Positions 1 through 6,865 of a DNA stretch of 7,599 nt are shown one piece after another. The position numbers and the translations under genes are program-made. The notes under the pieces were generated by a model, which made no database searches, was not told where the DNA came from, and saw only the letters and a list, made by a program, of their open reading frames with translations. Source of the DNA: Oscillospiraceae bacterium (GTDB lineage: Bacteria > Bacillota_A > Clostridia > Saccharofermentanales > Saccharofermentanaceae). The stretch lies in assembly GCA_902803365.1 (NCBI GenBank), contig CADCPU010000180.1, forward strand, positions 1-7,599, read 5' to 3'. The number at the start of each line of letters is the position of its first letter. Position 1 is the first letter of the stretch.

Positions 1-71
1 GTGGATATGTATATCACGGCAGAGTAGCAGCTTTGGCTGAGGCAGCTCGTGAAGCTGGTCTCTCATTCTAA
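1..71 (+). CDS. rplR: Ribosomal protein L18, 3' end (partial)
   Basis: This is the C-terminal end of large-subunit protein L18, which binds 5S rRNA and helps seat it in the central protuberance. The frame starting at base 3 reads GYVYHGRVAALAEAAREAGL followed by S-F and a TAA stop at 69-71. That matches the usual L18 ending, in which a GYxYHGRV segment is followed by an Ala/Glu-rich helix. The rest of the gene lies upstream of the window. L18 directly before S5 is the standard spc-operon order, and the rpsE ribosome binding site begins only 3 bases after this stop, so the two are almost certainly co-transcribed. Confidence 0.95.
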   Translation, partial: GYVYHGRVAALAEAAREAGLSF

Positions 72-89
72 TCAGGAGGAAATAACAAT

Positions 90-584
90 ATGGGTTTTGA
101 TTCTAACAATATGGAATTGACAGAAAAGGTTATCCATATCAGACGTGTTTCCAAGACGGTTAAGGGTGGTAGAAACATGCGCTTTGCTGCTCTCGTTATC
201 GTCGGCGACGGAAACGGTCACGTAGGTAAGGGTATCGGAAAGGCTGCTGAGGTTCCGGATGCTATCCGCAAGGGAATCGAAGAAGCTAAGAAGAACATCA
301 TTGAGGTTCCTGTAGTAAACGGCACGATCCCTCATGAGACAGTCGGACTTTACGGCGCAGGCAAGATCATCATGAAGCCTGCTGCAGGCGGTACTGGTGT
401 TATCGCCGGTGGTCCTGTTCGTAGCGTATGCGAGCTTGCAGGTATCACAGATATCCGTACAAAGTCACTCGGCACAAACAACCCTAACAACATGGTAAAT
501 GCCACATTGGAAGGCCTTAAGGGTCTCAAGTCAATCGAAAAGGTTGCACGCATTCGTGGTAAGTCCATTGAAGAAATTCGTTAA
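90..584 (+). CDS. rpsE: Ribosomal protein S5
   Basis: S5 is a small-subunit protein near the mRNA entry channel that affects decoding accuracy and 30S assembly. The 164-residue product is close to the usual 165-167. The N-terminal double-stranded-RNA-binding-like fold carries the family signature at residues 26-46 ([16 protein letters not shown] followed by NGHVG). The C-terminal half has the conserved [18 protein letters not shown] at 96-113 and [15 protein letters not shown] from 128. The ATG at 90 is chosen because AGGAGGA lies at 74-80, nine bases upstream; the internal ATG at 111 has no such site. It sits between rplR and rpmD as in typical spc operons. The TAA stop overlaps the ribosome binding site of rpmD (AAGGAGGT, 583-590), which suggests translational coupling. 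Nothing is unusual in the protein. Confidence 0.98.
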   Translation: MGFDSNNMELTEKVIHIRRVSKTVKGGRNMRFAALVIVGDGNGHVGKGIGKAAEVPDAIRKGIEEAKKNIIEVPVVNGTIPHETVGLYGAGKIIMKPAAGGTGVIAGGPVRSVCELAGITDIRTKSLGTNNPNNMVNATLEGLKGLKSIEKVARIRGKSIEEIR

Positions 585-598
585 GGAGGTCTCTTATC

Positions 599-778
599 AT
601 GGGAAAGTTAAAAGTTACTTTGGTAAAGAGTACCAACAAGGCAACTAAAGTTCAGTCAGCAACAGTAGCAGCTCTCGGCCTTCACAAGATCGGCCAGACA
701 GTTGAGAAGAATGATGATTCCGCTATCAGAGGAATGATCAAGCGCGTTGCTCATCTTGTAACTTTTGAAGAAGTTTAA
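599..778 (+). CDS. rpmD: Ribosomal protein L30
   Basis: L30 is a small large-subunit protein of the spc operon. This short reading frame starts with ATG at 599, eight bases after AAGGAGGT, and ends with TAA at 776-778. The 59-residue product begins MGKLKVTLVKS and continues with ATVAALGLHKIGQTVEKNDD from residue 21, followed by SAIRGMIKRVAHLV. That is the compact L30 fold at normal bacterial length (about 58-60 residues). The core LGLxKIGQ-V segment is the conserved heart of the family. Position between S5 and L15 is canonical. The stop lies only 15 bases before the rplO start, and the rplO ribosome binding site follows directly. Confidence 0.97.
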   Translation: MGKLKVTLVKSTNKATKVQSATVAALGLHKIGQTVEKNDDSAIRGMIKRVAHLVTFEEV

Positions 779-793
779 TGGAGGTACAGATTA

Positions 794-1237
794 ATGAAGC
801 TCAATGAGATGACTTCCGGCAATAATGCCGCTCCTTACCGCAAGGGCCGCGGTGCAGGATCCGGAAACGGAAAGACTGCAGGTCGCGGACACAAGGGACA
901 GAATGCTCGTTCCGGCGGTGGTGTTCGCCCTGGTTTCGAGGGTGGCCAGATGCCTCTTTACAGACGTATGCCTAAGAGAGGTTTCAACAATAAGCGCTTT
1001 GCTCCTCAGTATGTTGAGGTTAATATCGGAGATCTTGAGAAGTTCGATAACGGTGCAGAGGTTTCTGCAGAGATCTTGAGAGATGCAGGTATCATTTCTC
1101 TTCCTAAGGTTAACGACGGTATCAAGATTCTCGGAAATGGCGAGCTCACAAAGAAGTTGACAGTTAAGGCTGTTAAGTTCACAGCTTCCGCCAAGGAAAA
1201 AATCGAGAAGGCTGGTGGAACGGCTGAGGAGGTTTGA
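794..1237 (+). CDS. rplO: Ribosomal protein L15
   Basis: L15 is a late-assembling large-subunit protein whose extended N-terminal arm threads into 23S rRNA. The 147-residue product is of normal length. Its Gly/Arg/Lys-rich arm spans about residues 16-64, including [20 protein letters not shown] at 20-39 and [18 protein letters not shown] at 47-64, both nearly invariant in bacterial L15. The globular C-terminal domain follows, ending [12 protein letters not shown]. The ATG at 794 is preceded by GGAGGT at 780-785. The first 15 residues before the basic arm are somewhat short and Asn/Ala-rich, but within family variation. The last codons contain the secY ribosome binding site, and the stop is 2 bases from the secY start, so L15 and SecY synthesis are probably coupled. 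Confidence 0.98.
   Translation: MKLNEMTSGNNAAPYRKGRGAGSGNGKTAGRGHKGQNARSGGGVRPGFEGGQMPLYRRMPKRGFNNKRFAPQYVEVNIGDLEKFDNGAEVSAEILRDAGIISLPKVNDGIKILGNGELTKKLTVKAVKFTASAKEKIEKAGGTAEEV
1227..1233 (+). promoter_or_regulatory. Ribosome binding site deciding the secY start
   Basis: AGGAGGT lies inside the last codons of rplO. It is six bases from the ATG at 1240 but immediately abuts the in-frame TTG at 1234. This spacing favours the ATG at 1240 as the secY start, giving a protein that begins MKGIFDTLLNAFRLPELRKK. Confidence 0.85.
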
Positions 1238-1239
1238 TC

Positions 1240-2553
1240 ATGAAGGGTATCTTTGACACCTTGTTAAATGCATTCCGTCTTCCGGAATTGCGCAAGAAGA
1301 TCTTATTTACCATCCTGATCTTAGGAATCTATCAGCTTGGCGGACTTATTCCTGCTCCGGGACTTGACAGAACGGTCTTCTCAGACCTCGTTAAGTCTTG
1401 GGGTCAGCTTGGTAGCATGATGGACATCGTCTCCGGCGGCGGACTTTATTCGGCAACGATATTCGCCCTCGGTATCACACCGTACATCAATGCTTCCATC
1501 ATTATCCAGTTGTTGACGGTTATATTCCCGTCACTTCAGGATATGGCCAAGGACGGTGAGGCCGGCAAGAAGAAAATGCAGAAGATCACAAGATTCTCTG
1601 CTATCGGCCTTGCACTCTTGCAGTCTGCAGTATTCACATACTCAACCAGATCTGCAATGACAGACGTACTCCCTAAGCCTTTGAACGCTGTTTTGATAGT
1701 TCTCGCCTTCACGGCAGGCACATGCTTCATCGTATGGCTCGGTGAGAGAATCAACGAATTCGGTATCGGTAACGGTGTATCACTCATCATCTTTGCTGGT
1801 ATCGTTTCGAGACTTCCTTCCATGTCTAAGGCTGCATTTGACTACTGTGCTACATTAAGCGGTAAGATCACAAACAACGCTCTCGGAATCACAGTCGGAA
1901 TTCTTGTATTCCTTGCTATCACAGCAGTATCCATCATCCTCATCATCTTCGTACTTTATGTACAGAATGCTGAGAGAAGGATCCCGGTACAGTATTCCAA
2001 GAAGACTGTCGGAAGAAAGCTCTACGGCGGACAGAGCTCATACATCCCGATCAAGGTTAACCAATCGGGTGTTATGCCGGTTATCTTCGCGATGACTATC
2101 CTGTCCATACCGAACATGCTCGTTACATTTATCTTCTACAAGTACGACAACGTTGTCGTTAACTGGTTCAAGAACTTCAGCACGAGCCCTTGGTACTACG
2201 TAGCATACTTCTTCTTGATCATCGCATTCACATTCTTCTATTCTGCTATTCAGTTCAACCCGATTGAAATCTCGAACAGCATTCAGAAGAACGGCGGTTT
2301 TATCCCGGGTATCAGACCGGGTCGTCCTACGAAGGACTTCATTGTCGGAACAGTAAGCAGATTGAACTGGGTAGACGCTCTCTTCCTTTCGATCATCGTT
2401 TTGGTTCCTACTTTGGTAGCTAACTTCGTAAGCATGCCTAATGTTTGGTTCGCAGGTACTTCAGTACTCATCCTTACGGGTGTTGCTAACGATCTCGTTG
2501 TACAGATCGAGAGCCAGCTCGTAGTAAAGAACTACAAAGGCTTCCTTGATTGA
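1240..2553 (+). CDS. secY: Protein translocase channel subunit SecY
   Basis: SecY is the ten-helix membrane channel that, with SecE and SecG, passes unfolded proteins across or into the cytoplasmic membrane. The 437-residue product is of typical size and is dominated by hydrophobic segments. The start resembles other SecY proteins: an amphipathic N-terminus with LPELRKK, then a first membrane helix ending in GLIPAPG. The cytoplasmic C4 loop has AERRIPVQYSKK (about residues 244-255). The C5 loop, important for SecA and ribosome contact, has GGFIPGIRPG followed by RPT (about 352-364). The FGIGNGVSLIIFAGI segment (about 174-188) is also characteristic. The C-terminal tail ends NYKGFLD, as is usual. 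secY is normally followed at once by adk, but here a strong terminator follows 24 bases after the stop. Confidence 0.99.
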   Translation: MKGIFDTLLNAFRLPELRKKILFTILILGIYQLGGLIPAPGLDRTVFSDLVKSWGQLGSMMDIVSGGGLYSATIFALGITPYINASIIIQLLTVIFPSLQDMAKDGEAGKKKMQKITRFSAIGLALLQSAVFTYSTRSAMTDVLPKPLNAVLIVLAFTAGTCFIVWLGERINEFGIGNGVSLIIFAGIVSRLPSMSKAAFDYCATLSGKITNNALGITVGILVFLAITAVSIILIIFVLYVQNAERRIPVQYSKKTVGRKLYGGQSSYIPIKVNQSGVMPVIFAMTILSIPNMLVTFIFYKYDNVVVNWFKNFSTSPWYYVAYFFLIIAFTFFYSAIQFNPIEISNSIQKNGGFIPGIRPGRPTKDFIVGTVSRLNWVDALFLSIIVLVPTLVANFVSMPNVWFAGTSVLILTGVANDLVVQIESQLVVKNYKGFLD

Positions 2554-2577
2554 TCTCAAGGACGGTAAAGTAACAAC

Positions 2578-2614
2578 AAGGGGTTGTCCCGATCGCGGGA
2601 TGACCCCTTCTTTT
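2578..2614 (+). terminator. Intrinsic terminator after secY
   Basis: The arms AAGGGGTTGTCCCG (2578-2591) and CGGGATGACCCCTT (2596-2609) pair over 14 positions, including two adjacent G-U wobbles, around the loop ATCG. CTTTT follows at 2610-2614. This is a strong Rho-independent terminator 24 bases after the secY stop, so the upstream spc transcript should end here rather than read into adk. Confidence 0.9.
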
Positions 2615-2666
2615 ATGCTTGTTTTTCAGTGGTGGTTTTTGACGGTGGTCTGCGACTAAAGAAGCC

Positions 2667-2724
2667 TGCGCATACTTTTCGAGAGAAAAAACGTTTTGAG
2701 TATGCGCTTTTCGAGTTCGAAAAG
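2667..2724 (+). repeat. Hairpin and adjoining palindrome
   Basis: GCGCATACT (2668-2676) and AGTATGCGC (2699-2707) are perfect 9-nt inverted repeats around a 22-nt A/T-rich spacer. The right arm runs into a second dyad, CTTTTCGA-GT-TCGAAAAG (2707-2724). The 9-mer CTTTTCGAG occurs at 2675-2683 and again at 2707-2715, so the two structures share sequence. No poly-T run follows either, so neither looks like a simple terminator. The function is unknown. The location is the gap between two converging terminators. Confidence 0.75.
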
Positions 2725-2728
2725 GAAA

Positions 2729-2772
2729 GATTACAGTACAAATGGTAAGAATCCGCTATTTGTACTGTAATC
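2729..2772 (+). repeat. Palindromic repeat unit, copy 1
   Basis: This is a perfect 15-bp inverted repeat: GATTACAGTACAAAT (2729-2743) against ATTTGTACTGTAATC (2758-2772), with a 14-nt loop. A related unit begins 73 bases downstream. The stem is A/T-rich with no trailing T tract, so it is not an ordinary terminator. It resembles the REP-like or miniature inverted-repeat elements found between bacterial genes. Whether it recurs elsewhere in the genome cannot be seen from this window. Confidence 0.85.
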
Positions 2773-2802
2773 ACAGGCGAGATTGAGAAAAAACCGCTCA
2801 AG

Positions 2803-2844
2803 ATTACAGTACAGAATGCCCAAATCGCTGTTTTGTACTGTAAT
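2803..2844 (+). repeat. Palindromic repeat unit, copy 2
   Basis: ATTACAGTACAGAA (2803-2816) pairs with TTTTGTACTGTAAT (2831-2844) over 14 positions, one of them a G-T wobble, with a 14-nt loop. The loop length equals that of copy 1. Both left arms sit in the same 14-mer, AAGATTACAGTACA (2727-2740 and 2800-2813). Where the arms differ between copies, pairing is kept. A smaller hairpin, TTGAG/CTCAA (2783-2787 and 2797-2801), lies between the two copies. Confidence 0.85.
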
Positions 2845-2900
2845 GTTTCCTGAAAGACAAACGAGTAACGATTCGCGCAATGTTGAGTATATTTTGCAGC

Positions 2901-2934
2901 ATAAAAAATCGCCCGGGCAATCATGCTCGGGCGA
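2901..2934 (-). terminator. Intrinsic terminator of the - strand surface-protein gene
   Basis: Read on the - strand, TCGCCCGAGCA and TGCCCGGGCGA form an 11-position stem with one central A-C mismatch and a 4-nt loop. A run of six T residues follows. It lies 25 bases after the stop of the surface-protein gene and faces the secY terminator. The mismatch is a G-U wobble in the opposite orientation, but the T tract shows that the - strand is the working one. Confidence 0.9.
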
Positions 2935-2959
2935 CAGTTGTTTGTAACTTCAATAGTTA

Positions 2960-5203
2960 TCAGTAAGGAAGGATCCTTGCTTCAACGCACTTCTGTGTGA
3001 ACTCAGGGCTTCTTGTGAAACCAAGGACTACATCCGTGCGGGATGTGCCGGACTCAAGAACGCTGATCCAGTAAGCAGCGCCTTTTTCATCAGGCTCACG
3101 ATCCATGAATGTCTTGTAGAGGCGATCGAGGTAATCCTTGTTGGAGAGGTTATATCCTACCATCTCATCAGAGAGGAAGAAGAATGCACCGACTGACTCG
3201 CCTGTAACCTCGAAGTTTGCAAGAGCAGATGCCCAGTAAGCGCGGCCTTCTCCGTCATATCCGCGGTCGAGTGCCGTTGTGTACATTCTCTCGACAAATG
3301 CATAAGTAAGTTCCGTAGGAGCGATTGCGCCGGTCGGCTTTAAGTCTCCGCCTGAACGGATTCCGTAGGATGCGCATGTGTCAGCCCATTCCTGTGAATA
3401 GATAAAGCCGTTTGCGACTGTTACTCTGTCCATAGCGCCCGTCTTGAGCTGGTTGAGCCAGAATGCCATGCCTTCATCCTCAGGATCACGTCCGAAGAAT
3501 GTCTTGTAGAGGATCTCGACGAACTGCTCGTCTGTTGTGTTACGTGCTTCGAATTCAGGGCTGAAGATGAATCCCTGAGCGACTTCGGCACCTGTGCGGC
3601 GGAAGTTCCAGAGCTCATCGGACCAGAAAGCTGCGCCCTCTTCTTCAGGCTCACGGTCGAGTACATAGATATAGATACGCTTTACAAAGTCCATGATCTG
3701 AGCCTTTGAGTCAGCAGGAGCAGTTGTAGGCGTAGGAGTTGCAGTTGGCTTAGCCGTTGTAGGAACAGGTACCGATGTGGGGGTTGCGATCGGAGTTGCT
3801 GTAGCTACAGGAGTGCTTGTAGGAGCAGGTGTTGCTGTTGGAGTGAGCTTAGGGATAACGACACTGTCCTTATCGATGCGCTTCTCGCCTGCAGGATCTG
3901 CGAAGATGTCATCGCAGTCGTCGCACTTGTAGTGTTCCTTATTACCCGGCTTATCCAAAGTAGGCTCGGTAGCAGGAACGAATGTAAGCTTATGAGCATT
4001 TACTACTACATGGATCGCCGGTGTCTTACCGTCGCCTTCGACTATGTAGTAAAGTGATTCGGTCTTTAAGACAGAGCCGTTTTCAGGTGATTTGATCTCG
4101 AGATCTCCCTGGATCGTAAGGCAATCGGAACCTAAGATCGCACTGCCGAGATCATCTGTGATCTTCTCACTGTCAGCGATGACCTCTGTCTTATTACCTA
4201 TAATATACAGATCAGCATCAGAAGCGATTGCATATTTGGTTCCTGAAGCTTTGACCTTACTGTTCTCGATCTTGAGGTACTCATCTGCAGCAAGTCCCAC
4301 ATCCTTGCCCTTTGCTTCTACAACAGTGTCAGGGTAGGAGATGAAAAGAGATTTTGTTGCATGGATACCTGCCAGAGGGAAGTCGTTATTGCTTTCTCCC
4401 TTTGCTTCTAATGTAGCATCGATAGTCGTTTTTCCTGCGCTTATGGTAACGGTCTCGCCCTTGATACCCTTTGCCCATGCATTGATATCAAGTACGGAAT
4501 CCTTTCCGGATACAAGTACTGTATTGGCCTGGATACCGTACGCTGCATCTGATGCAGTAAATGAAGAATTATTAAGCGTGAAGGAAGAACCCATGCAGCA
4601 TACATCATATGCAGATACGGATACTTTAGCCGATTCCTTGATCTCGAGTGACTTTGATACGAGACCGTTTTTGCATTTGGAGATATCGATCTGCGCATCC
4701 TTACCTGATATTGTAAGGATACCGTTTGATGCTATTCCACAATAATTATTGTCGCTCAAACAGATCTTGGAATCGATGACATTTATATCAGAGTAAGAGA
4801 AAACGCCATAGGAAACACCTGAAAAATCAATATCGGCATCTGAAAGAGTTATACTGCCTCCGTTATAGATACCGGCACTAATATTTTCACTTAAAGCACC
4901 TTTAACTGTGATCTTACCTGTGATCGTGAGCTCATCAGACATTACCGCATAGATAAATGCACTTCCGGATTGTTTGGTGAGCGTAGCGTCATCGAACGTC
5001 AGTACGTTGTTTTCAGCATCATAGCTGACCTTGTTGTCGTCAAGGACATCATCTTTGTTTGCTGATGTTACCCTGACACCGTCGACCCAGAGATTGTAAT
5101 TGGTCTCAAAGTTGTCTGCAAAGACTGTACCTGAGAACAGTCCTGCTACCAGCGAAGCCATTGTGACTGTCGCTGAAAGTCGTGTTTTGAAACTTTGTTT
5201 CAT
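2960..5203 (-). CDS. Secreted beta-solenoid protein with DUF4214 domains
   Basis: This is a 747-residue predicted surface or secreted protein of unknown function. Residues 1-29 form a signal peptide (basic MKQSFKTRL, hydrophobic core, likely cut after VFA). Residues 37-75 resemble the LWV-G-V-VTS-N-DVL segment seen at the N-terminus of many clostridial surface proteins. Residues 110-375 hold about eleven 21-24-residue repeats of the pattern GI-x(5)-L-x-I-x(6)-V-x-I, suggesting a beta-solenoid. Residues 404-452 form a small module with CDDC at 427-430; related modules usually have a further Cys where this one has Leu. A Thr/Pro/Ala linker follows (453-499). Four half-repeats of DUF4214 type (506-551, 561-606, 636-681, 691-735) share FV-x(2)-Y, R-x-P-x(3)-G-x(2)-W and GF-x(2)-S-E. 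No anchoring motif is seen, so retention may depend on DUF4214, whose function is not established. Glycan binding or adhesion is inference only. Confidence 0.9.
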   Translation of the reverse strand: MKQSFKTRLSATVTMASLVAGLFSGTVFADNFETNYNLWVDGVRVTSANKDDVLDDNKVSYDAENNVLTFDDATLTKQSGSAFIYAVMSDELTITGKITVKGALSENISAGIYNGGSITLSDADIDFSGVSYGVFSYSDINVIDSKICLSDNNYCGIASNGILTISGKDAQIDISKCKNGLVSKSLEIKESAKVSVSAYDVCCMGSSFTLNNSSFTASDAAYGIQANTVLVSGKDSVLDINAWAKGIKGETVTISAGKTTIDATLEAKGESNNDFPLAGIHATKSLFISYPDTVVEAKGKDVGLAADEYLKIENSKVKASGTKYAIASDADLYIIGNKTEVIADSEKITDDLGSAILGSDCLTIQGDLEIKSPENGSVLKTESLYYIVEGDGKTPAIHVVVNAHKLTFVPATEPTLDKPGNKEHYKCDDCDDIFADPAGEKRIDKDSVVIPKLTPTATPAPTSTPVATATPIATPTSVPVPTTAKPTATPTPTTAPADSKAQIMDFVKRIYIYVLDREPEEEGAAFWSDELWNFRRTGAEVAQGFIFSPEFEARNTTDEQFVEILYKTFFGRDPEDEGMAFWLNQLKTGAMDRVTVANGFIYSQEWADTCASYGIRSGGDLKPTGAIAPTELTYAFVERMYTTALDRGYDGEGRAYWASALANFEVTGESVGAFFFLSDEMVGYNLSNKDYLDRLYKTFMDREPDEKGAAYWISVLESGTSRTDVVLGFTRSPEFTQKCVEARILPY

Positions 5204-5215
5204 ATAAACCTCCTT
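5201..5215 (-). promoter_or_regulatory. Ribosome binding site and start codon of the surface-protein gene
   Basis: On the - strand, AAGGAGG (5215-5209) precedes ATG at 5203 by about five bases. This fixes the start at MKQSFKTRL. The open frame extends ten codons further upstream, but those codons cover the ribosome binding site itself, and the extension would spoil the signal peptide. Confidence 0.9.
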
Positions 5216-5222
5216 AATAAAA

Positions 5223-5255
5223 GTGATATACAAACCCCAATTTCGATGATATCAC
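5223..5255. repeat. Inverted repeat at the surface-gene promoter
   Basis: GTGATAT (5223-5229) and ATATCAC (5249-5255) are perfect 7-nt inverted repeats 19 bases apart. The second overlaps the predicted -10 box of the surface-protein gene, and the first lies just after its expected transcription start. This placement would suit a repressor operator. Chance is also plausible in A/T-rich DNA. Confidence 0.4.
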
Positions 5256-5275
5256 AAGGCAAAAGGGCTGAACAA
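5246..5275 (-). promoter_or_regulatory. Predicted promoter of the surface-protein gene
   Basis: On the - strand an extended -10 element, TGATATCAT, places TATCAT at 5251-5246. TTGTTC at 5275-5270 lies 18 bases upstream as a weak -35 box. This gives a leader of roughly 35 bases before the start codon. It is divergent from the adk promoter. The -10 is good and the -35 is poor. Confidence 0.55.
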
Positions 5276-5362
5276 TTTTTTTGAAAACAAGGCAGGACGG
5301 CACTTTAGGGCAGCCGTATGGGAGCGGTTTTTGTTCATAATGACAGTTATTTTCGAAAAGAG

Positions 5363-5391
5363 GTGAAAATCTGAGAAAATGAGTTTATAAT
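5363..5391 (+). promoter_or_regulatory. Predicted promoter of the adk-map-infA unit
   Basis: A perfect TATAAT (5386-5391) has GTGAAA (5363-5368, four of six matches to TTGACA) 17 bases upstream. The start site would fall near 5398, about 33 bases before the adk ATG. A promoter is expected here because the secY terminator and the opposing gene isolate adk from the upstream operon. Confidence 0.7.
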
Positions 5392-5430
5392 ACAAGCGTT
5401 TGACATTTACAAAGAATGGAAGTACATATT

Positions 5431-6087
5431 ATGAAACTTATTATTCTCGGTGCACCGGGTTCCGGTAAGGGAACATCGGCAACATATCTTCGTGAGAAGT
5501 ACAATCTCGCTCATATCTCCACGGGTGACATCTTCCGTGCGAACATCAAGGGCGGTACACCTCTCGGAATCGAAGCAAAGGGCTATATCGACAAGGGCCA
5601 GCTCGTACCTGACAGCCTCACAGTATCAATGGTTGAGGACAGACTTTCTCAGGACGATTGCAAGAAGGGCTATATCCTTGACGGTTTCCCCAGGACTATC
5701 GCTCAGGCTGAGGCACTCGACGAGATGCTCTCCAAGAAGGGTGAATCCATTGATGCAGTTCTCTCCATCATCGTTGATGACGAGACTATCAAGGGAAGAG
5801 TATCCGGCAGAAGAGTCTGCGAGAAGTGCGGCGAGAGCTACAACGTAACATTCAGACCTACAAAGGTTGAGGGTGTTTGCGATGCATGCGGCGGCAACGT
5901 TGTTCAGAGAGACGACGATAAGCCTGAGACAGTTGAAGCAAGACTTAAGACATACTATAAGAACACACAGCCTTTGATCGATTTCTACGACAAGAAGGGC
6001 ATCATCATCGAAGGCGACAACAACAAGAATCCTGACATCTGCCGCGAGCAGCTCGAGACCGGCCTTAAGGCAAAGGGTCTTATCTGA
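5431..6087 (+). CDS. adk: Adenylate kinase
   Basis: Adenylate kinase converts ATP plus AMP to two ADP in the cytoplasm and balances adenylate pools. The 218-residue product is the long bacterial form. The P-loop GAPGSGKGT is at residues 7-15, the AMP-binding part includes STGDIFR (30-36), and the signature YILDGFPRTIAQA starts at 81. The LID domain (about 125-165) contains Cys130-x2-Cys133 and Cys150-x2-Cys153, the zinc-binding quartet usual in Gram-positive enzymes. ATG at 5431 is preferred because MKLIILGAPG is the standard family start. An in-frame ATG at 5416 would add five residues and cover the weak ribosome binding site GGAAG (5418-5422). The gene ends with tandem stops TGA-TAA, and the map ribosome binding site follows at once. 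Ancestrally it follows secY; here it heads its own unit. Confidence 0.97.
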   Translation: MKLIILGAPGSGKGTSATYLREKYNLAHISTGDIFRANIKGGTPLGIEAKGYIDKGQLVPDSLTVSMVEDRLSQDDCKKGYILDGFPRTIAQAEALDEMLSKKGESIDAVLSIIVDDETIKGRVSGRRVCEKCGESYNVTFRPTKVEGVCDACGGNVVQRDDDKPETVEARLKTYYKNTQPLIDFYDKKGIIIEGDNNKNPDICREQLETGLKAKGLI

Positions 6088-6102
6088 TAAGAGGTATCCT
6101 CA

Positions 6103-6864
6103 ATGGTTGAGATTTTATCCGATTACGAATTGGAAAAGATGAGAGCAGCAGGTAAGCTTGTTGCCAAGATCTTAAAGGAACTCGAGAAGGCCGCTAAGCC
6201 GGGCGTATCCACACTGGAACTTGACGATCTCGCTCAGAAGATCATCAAGGAAGCGGGCGGAACGGCTCCGTGCGTAGGATATGGCAATCCGCCGTTCCCG
6301 TGCGCTATCTGCACTTCGGTCAACGATGAGGTCGTTCACGGCATTCCGACAAACGACATCATCCTTCAGGACGGCGACATAGTCACATGTGACGTAGTCG
6401 CATCTCTCGACGGATATTGCGGAGACGCGGCAAGGACATTCCTGATCGGTAATGTTGACGAAGAGACAAGACTTCTCGTAGAGCGCACGAAGGAAGCATT
6501 CTTCAAGGGCTTCGAGCAGGTAAAGATCGGTAACCGCATCGGTGACATAAGCCACGCCGTACAGGAATACGCAGAGTCCTTCGGATACGGAGTAGTAAGA
6601 GTCCTTACGGGACACGGTATCGGAAGAGAAATGCACCAGGATCCTGACGTACCGAACTTCGGCAAAGCGGGCAGAGGCCCGAGGATCCAGAAGGGCATGG
6701 CATTCTGTGTTGAACCTATGATCAACATGGGAACCGAGAAAGTCCTGCTGTGCGACGATGAGTGGACAATAGTAACGGCTGACGGCAAGCCTGCCGCACA
6801 CTATGAAAATACGATCATAATAACGGACAACGGACCGGAAATGACAACTTTTGAGGAGGATTAA
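6103..6864 (+). CDS. map: Methionine aminopeptidase, type I
   Basis: This cytoplasmic metalloenzyme removes the initiator methionine from nascent proteins after deformylation. The 253-residue product is a typical type Ia enzyme. The five metal ligands fall at the same numbers as in the E. coli enzyme: Asp97 and Asp108 (in [15 protein letters not shown]), His171 ([10 protein letters not shown]), Glu204 (FCVEPM) and Glu235 (AHYENT). The substrate-contacting His79 (VVHG) and His178 (MHQDP) are also present. The ATG at 6103 has GAGGT seven bases upstream and lies 15 bases after the adk stop, so the two are co-transcribed. Its last codons contain the infA ribosome binding site. No sign of damage or unusual composition. 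Confidence 0.98.
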   Translation: MVEILSDYELEKMRAAGKLVAKILKELEKAAKPGVSTLELDDLAQKIIKEAGGTAPCVGYGNPPFPCAICTSVNDEVVHGIPTNDIILQDGDIVTCDVVASLDGYCGDAARTFLIGNVDEETRLLVERTKEAFFKGFEQVKIGNRIGDISHAVQEYAESFGYGVVRVLTGHGIGREMHQDPDVPNFGKAGRGPRIQKGMAFCVEPMINMGTEKVLLCDDEWTIVTADGKPAAHYENTIIITDNGPEMTTFEED

Positions 6865-6865
6865 A

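Noticed and set aside
2729..2844. Hairpin pair read as a minimal CRISPR array
   Set aside because: There are only two units, they are themselves palindromic across their whole length, the repeats are not identical, and no cas genes are present.
2696..2890. Direct repeat TTGAGTAT at 2696-2703 and 2883-2890
   Set aside because: Eight bases with unrelated flanks is too short to argue for a target-site duplication or element end.
2613..2924. 103-codon open frame on the - strand across the palindrome cluster
   Set aside because: It starts inside the terminator of the surface-protein gene, runs through all the inverted repeats, and has no ribosome binding site or recognisable protein features.
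5297..5317. ACGGC/GCCGT hairpin in the divergent promoter region
   Set aside because: It has only five pairs with an 11-nt loop and no T tract in either direction. It is weak enough to be chance.
5400..5432. TTGACA at 5400 with TATTAT at 5427 as an adk promoter
   Set aside because: The spacing of 21 bases is too long and the -10 would overlap the start codon. The TATAAT at 5386 is far better placed.
5818..5889. Four-cysteine cluster in adenylate kinase as an unusual insertion
   Set aside because: A Cys4 zinc site in the LID domain is normal in Gram-positive adenylate kinases.
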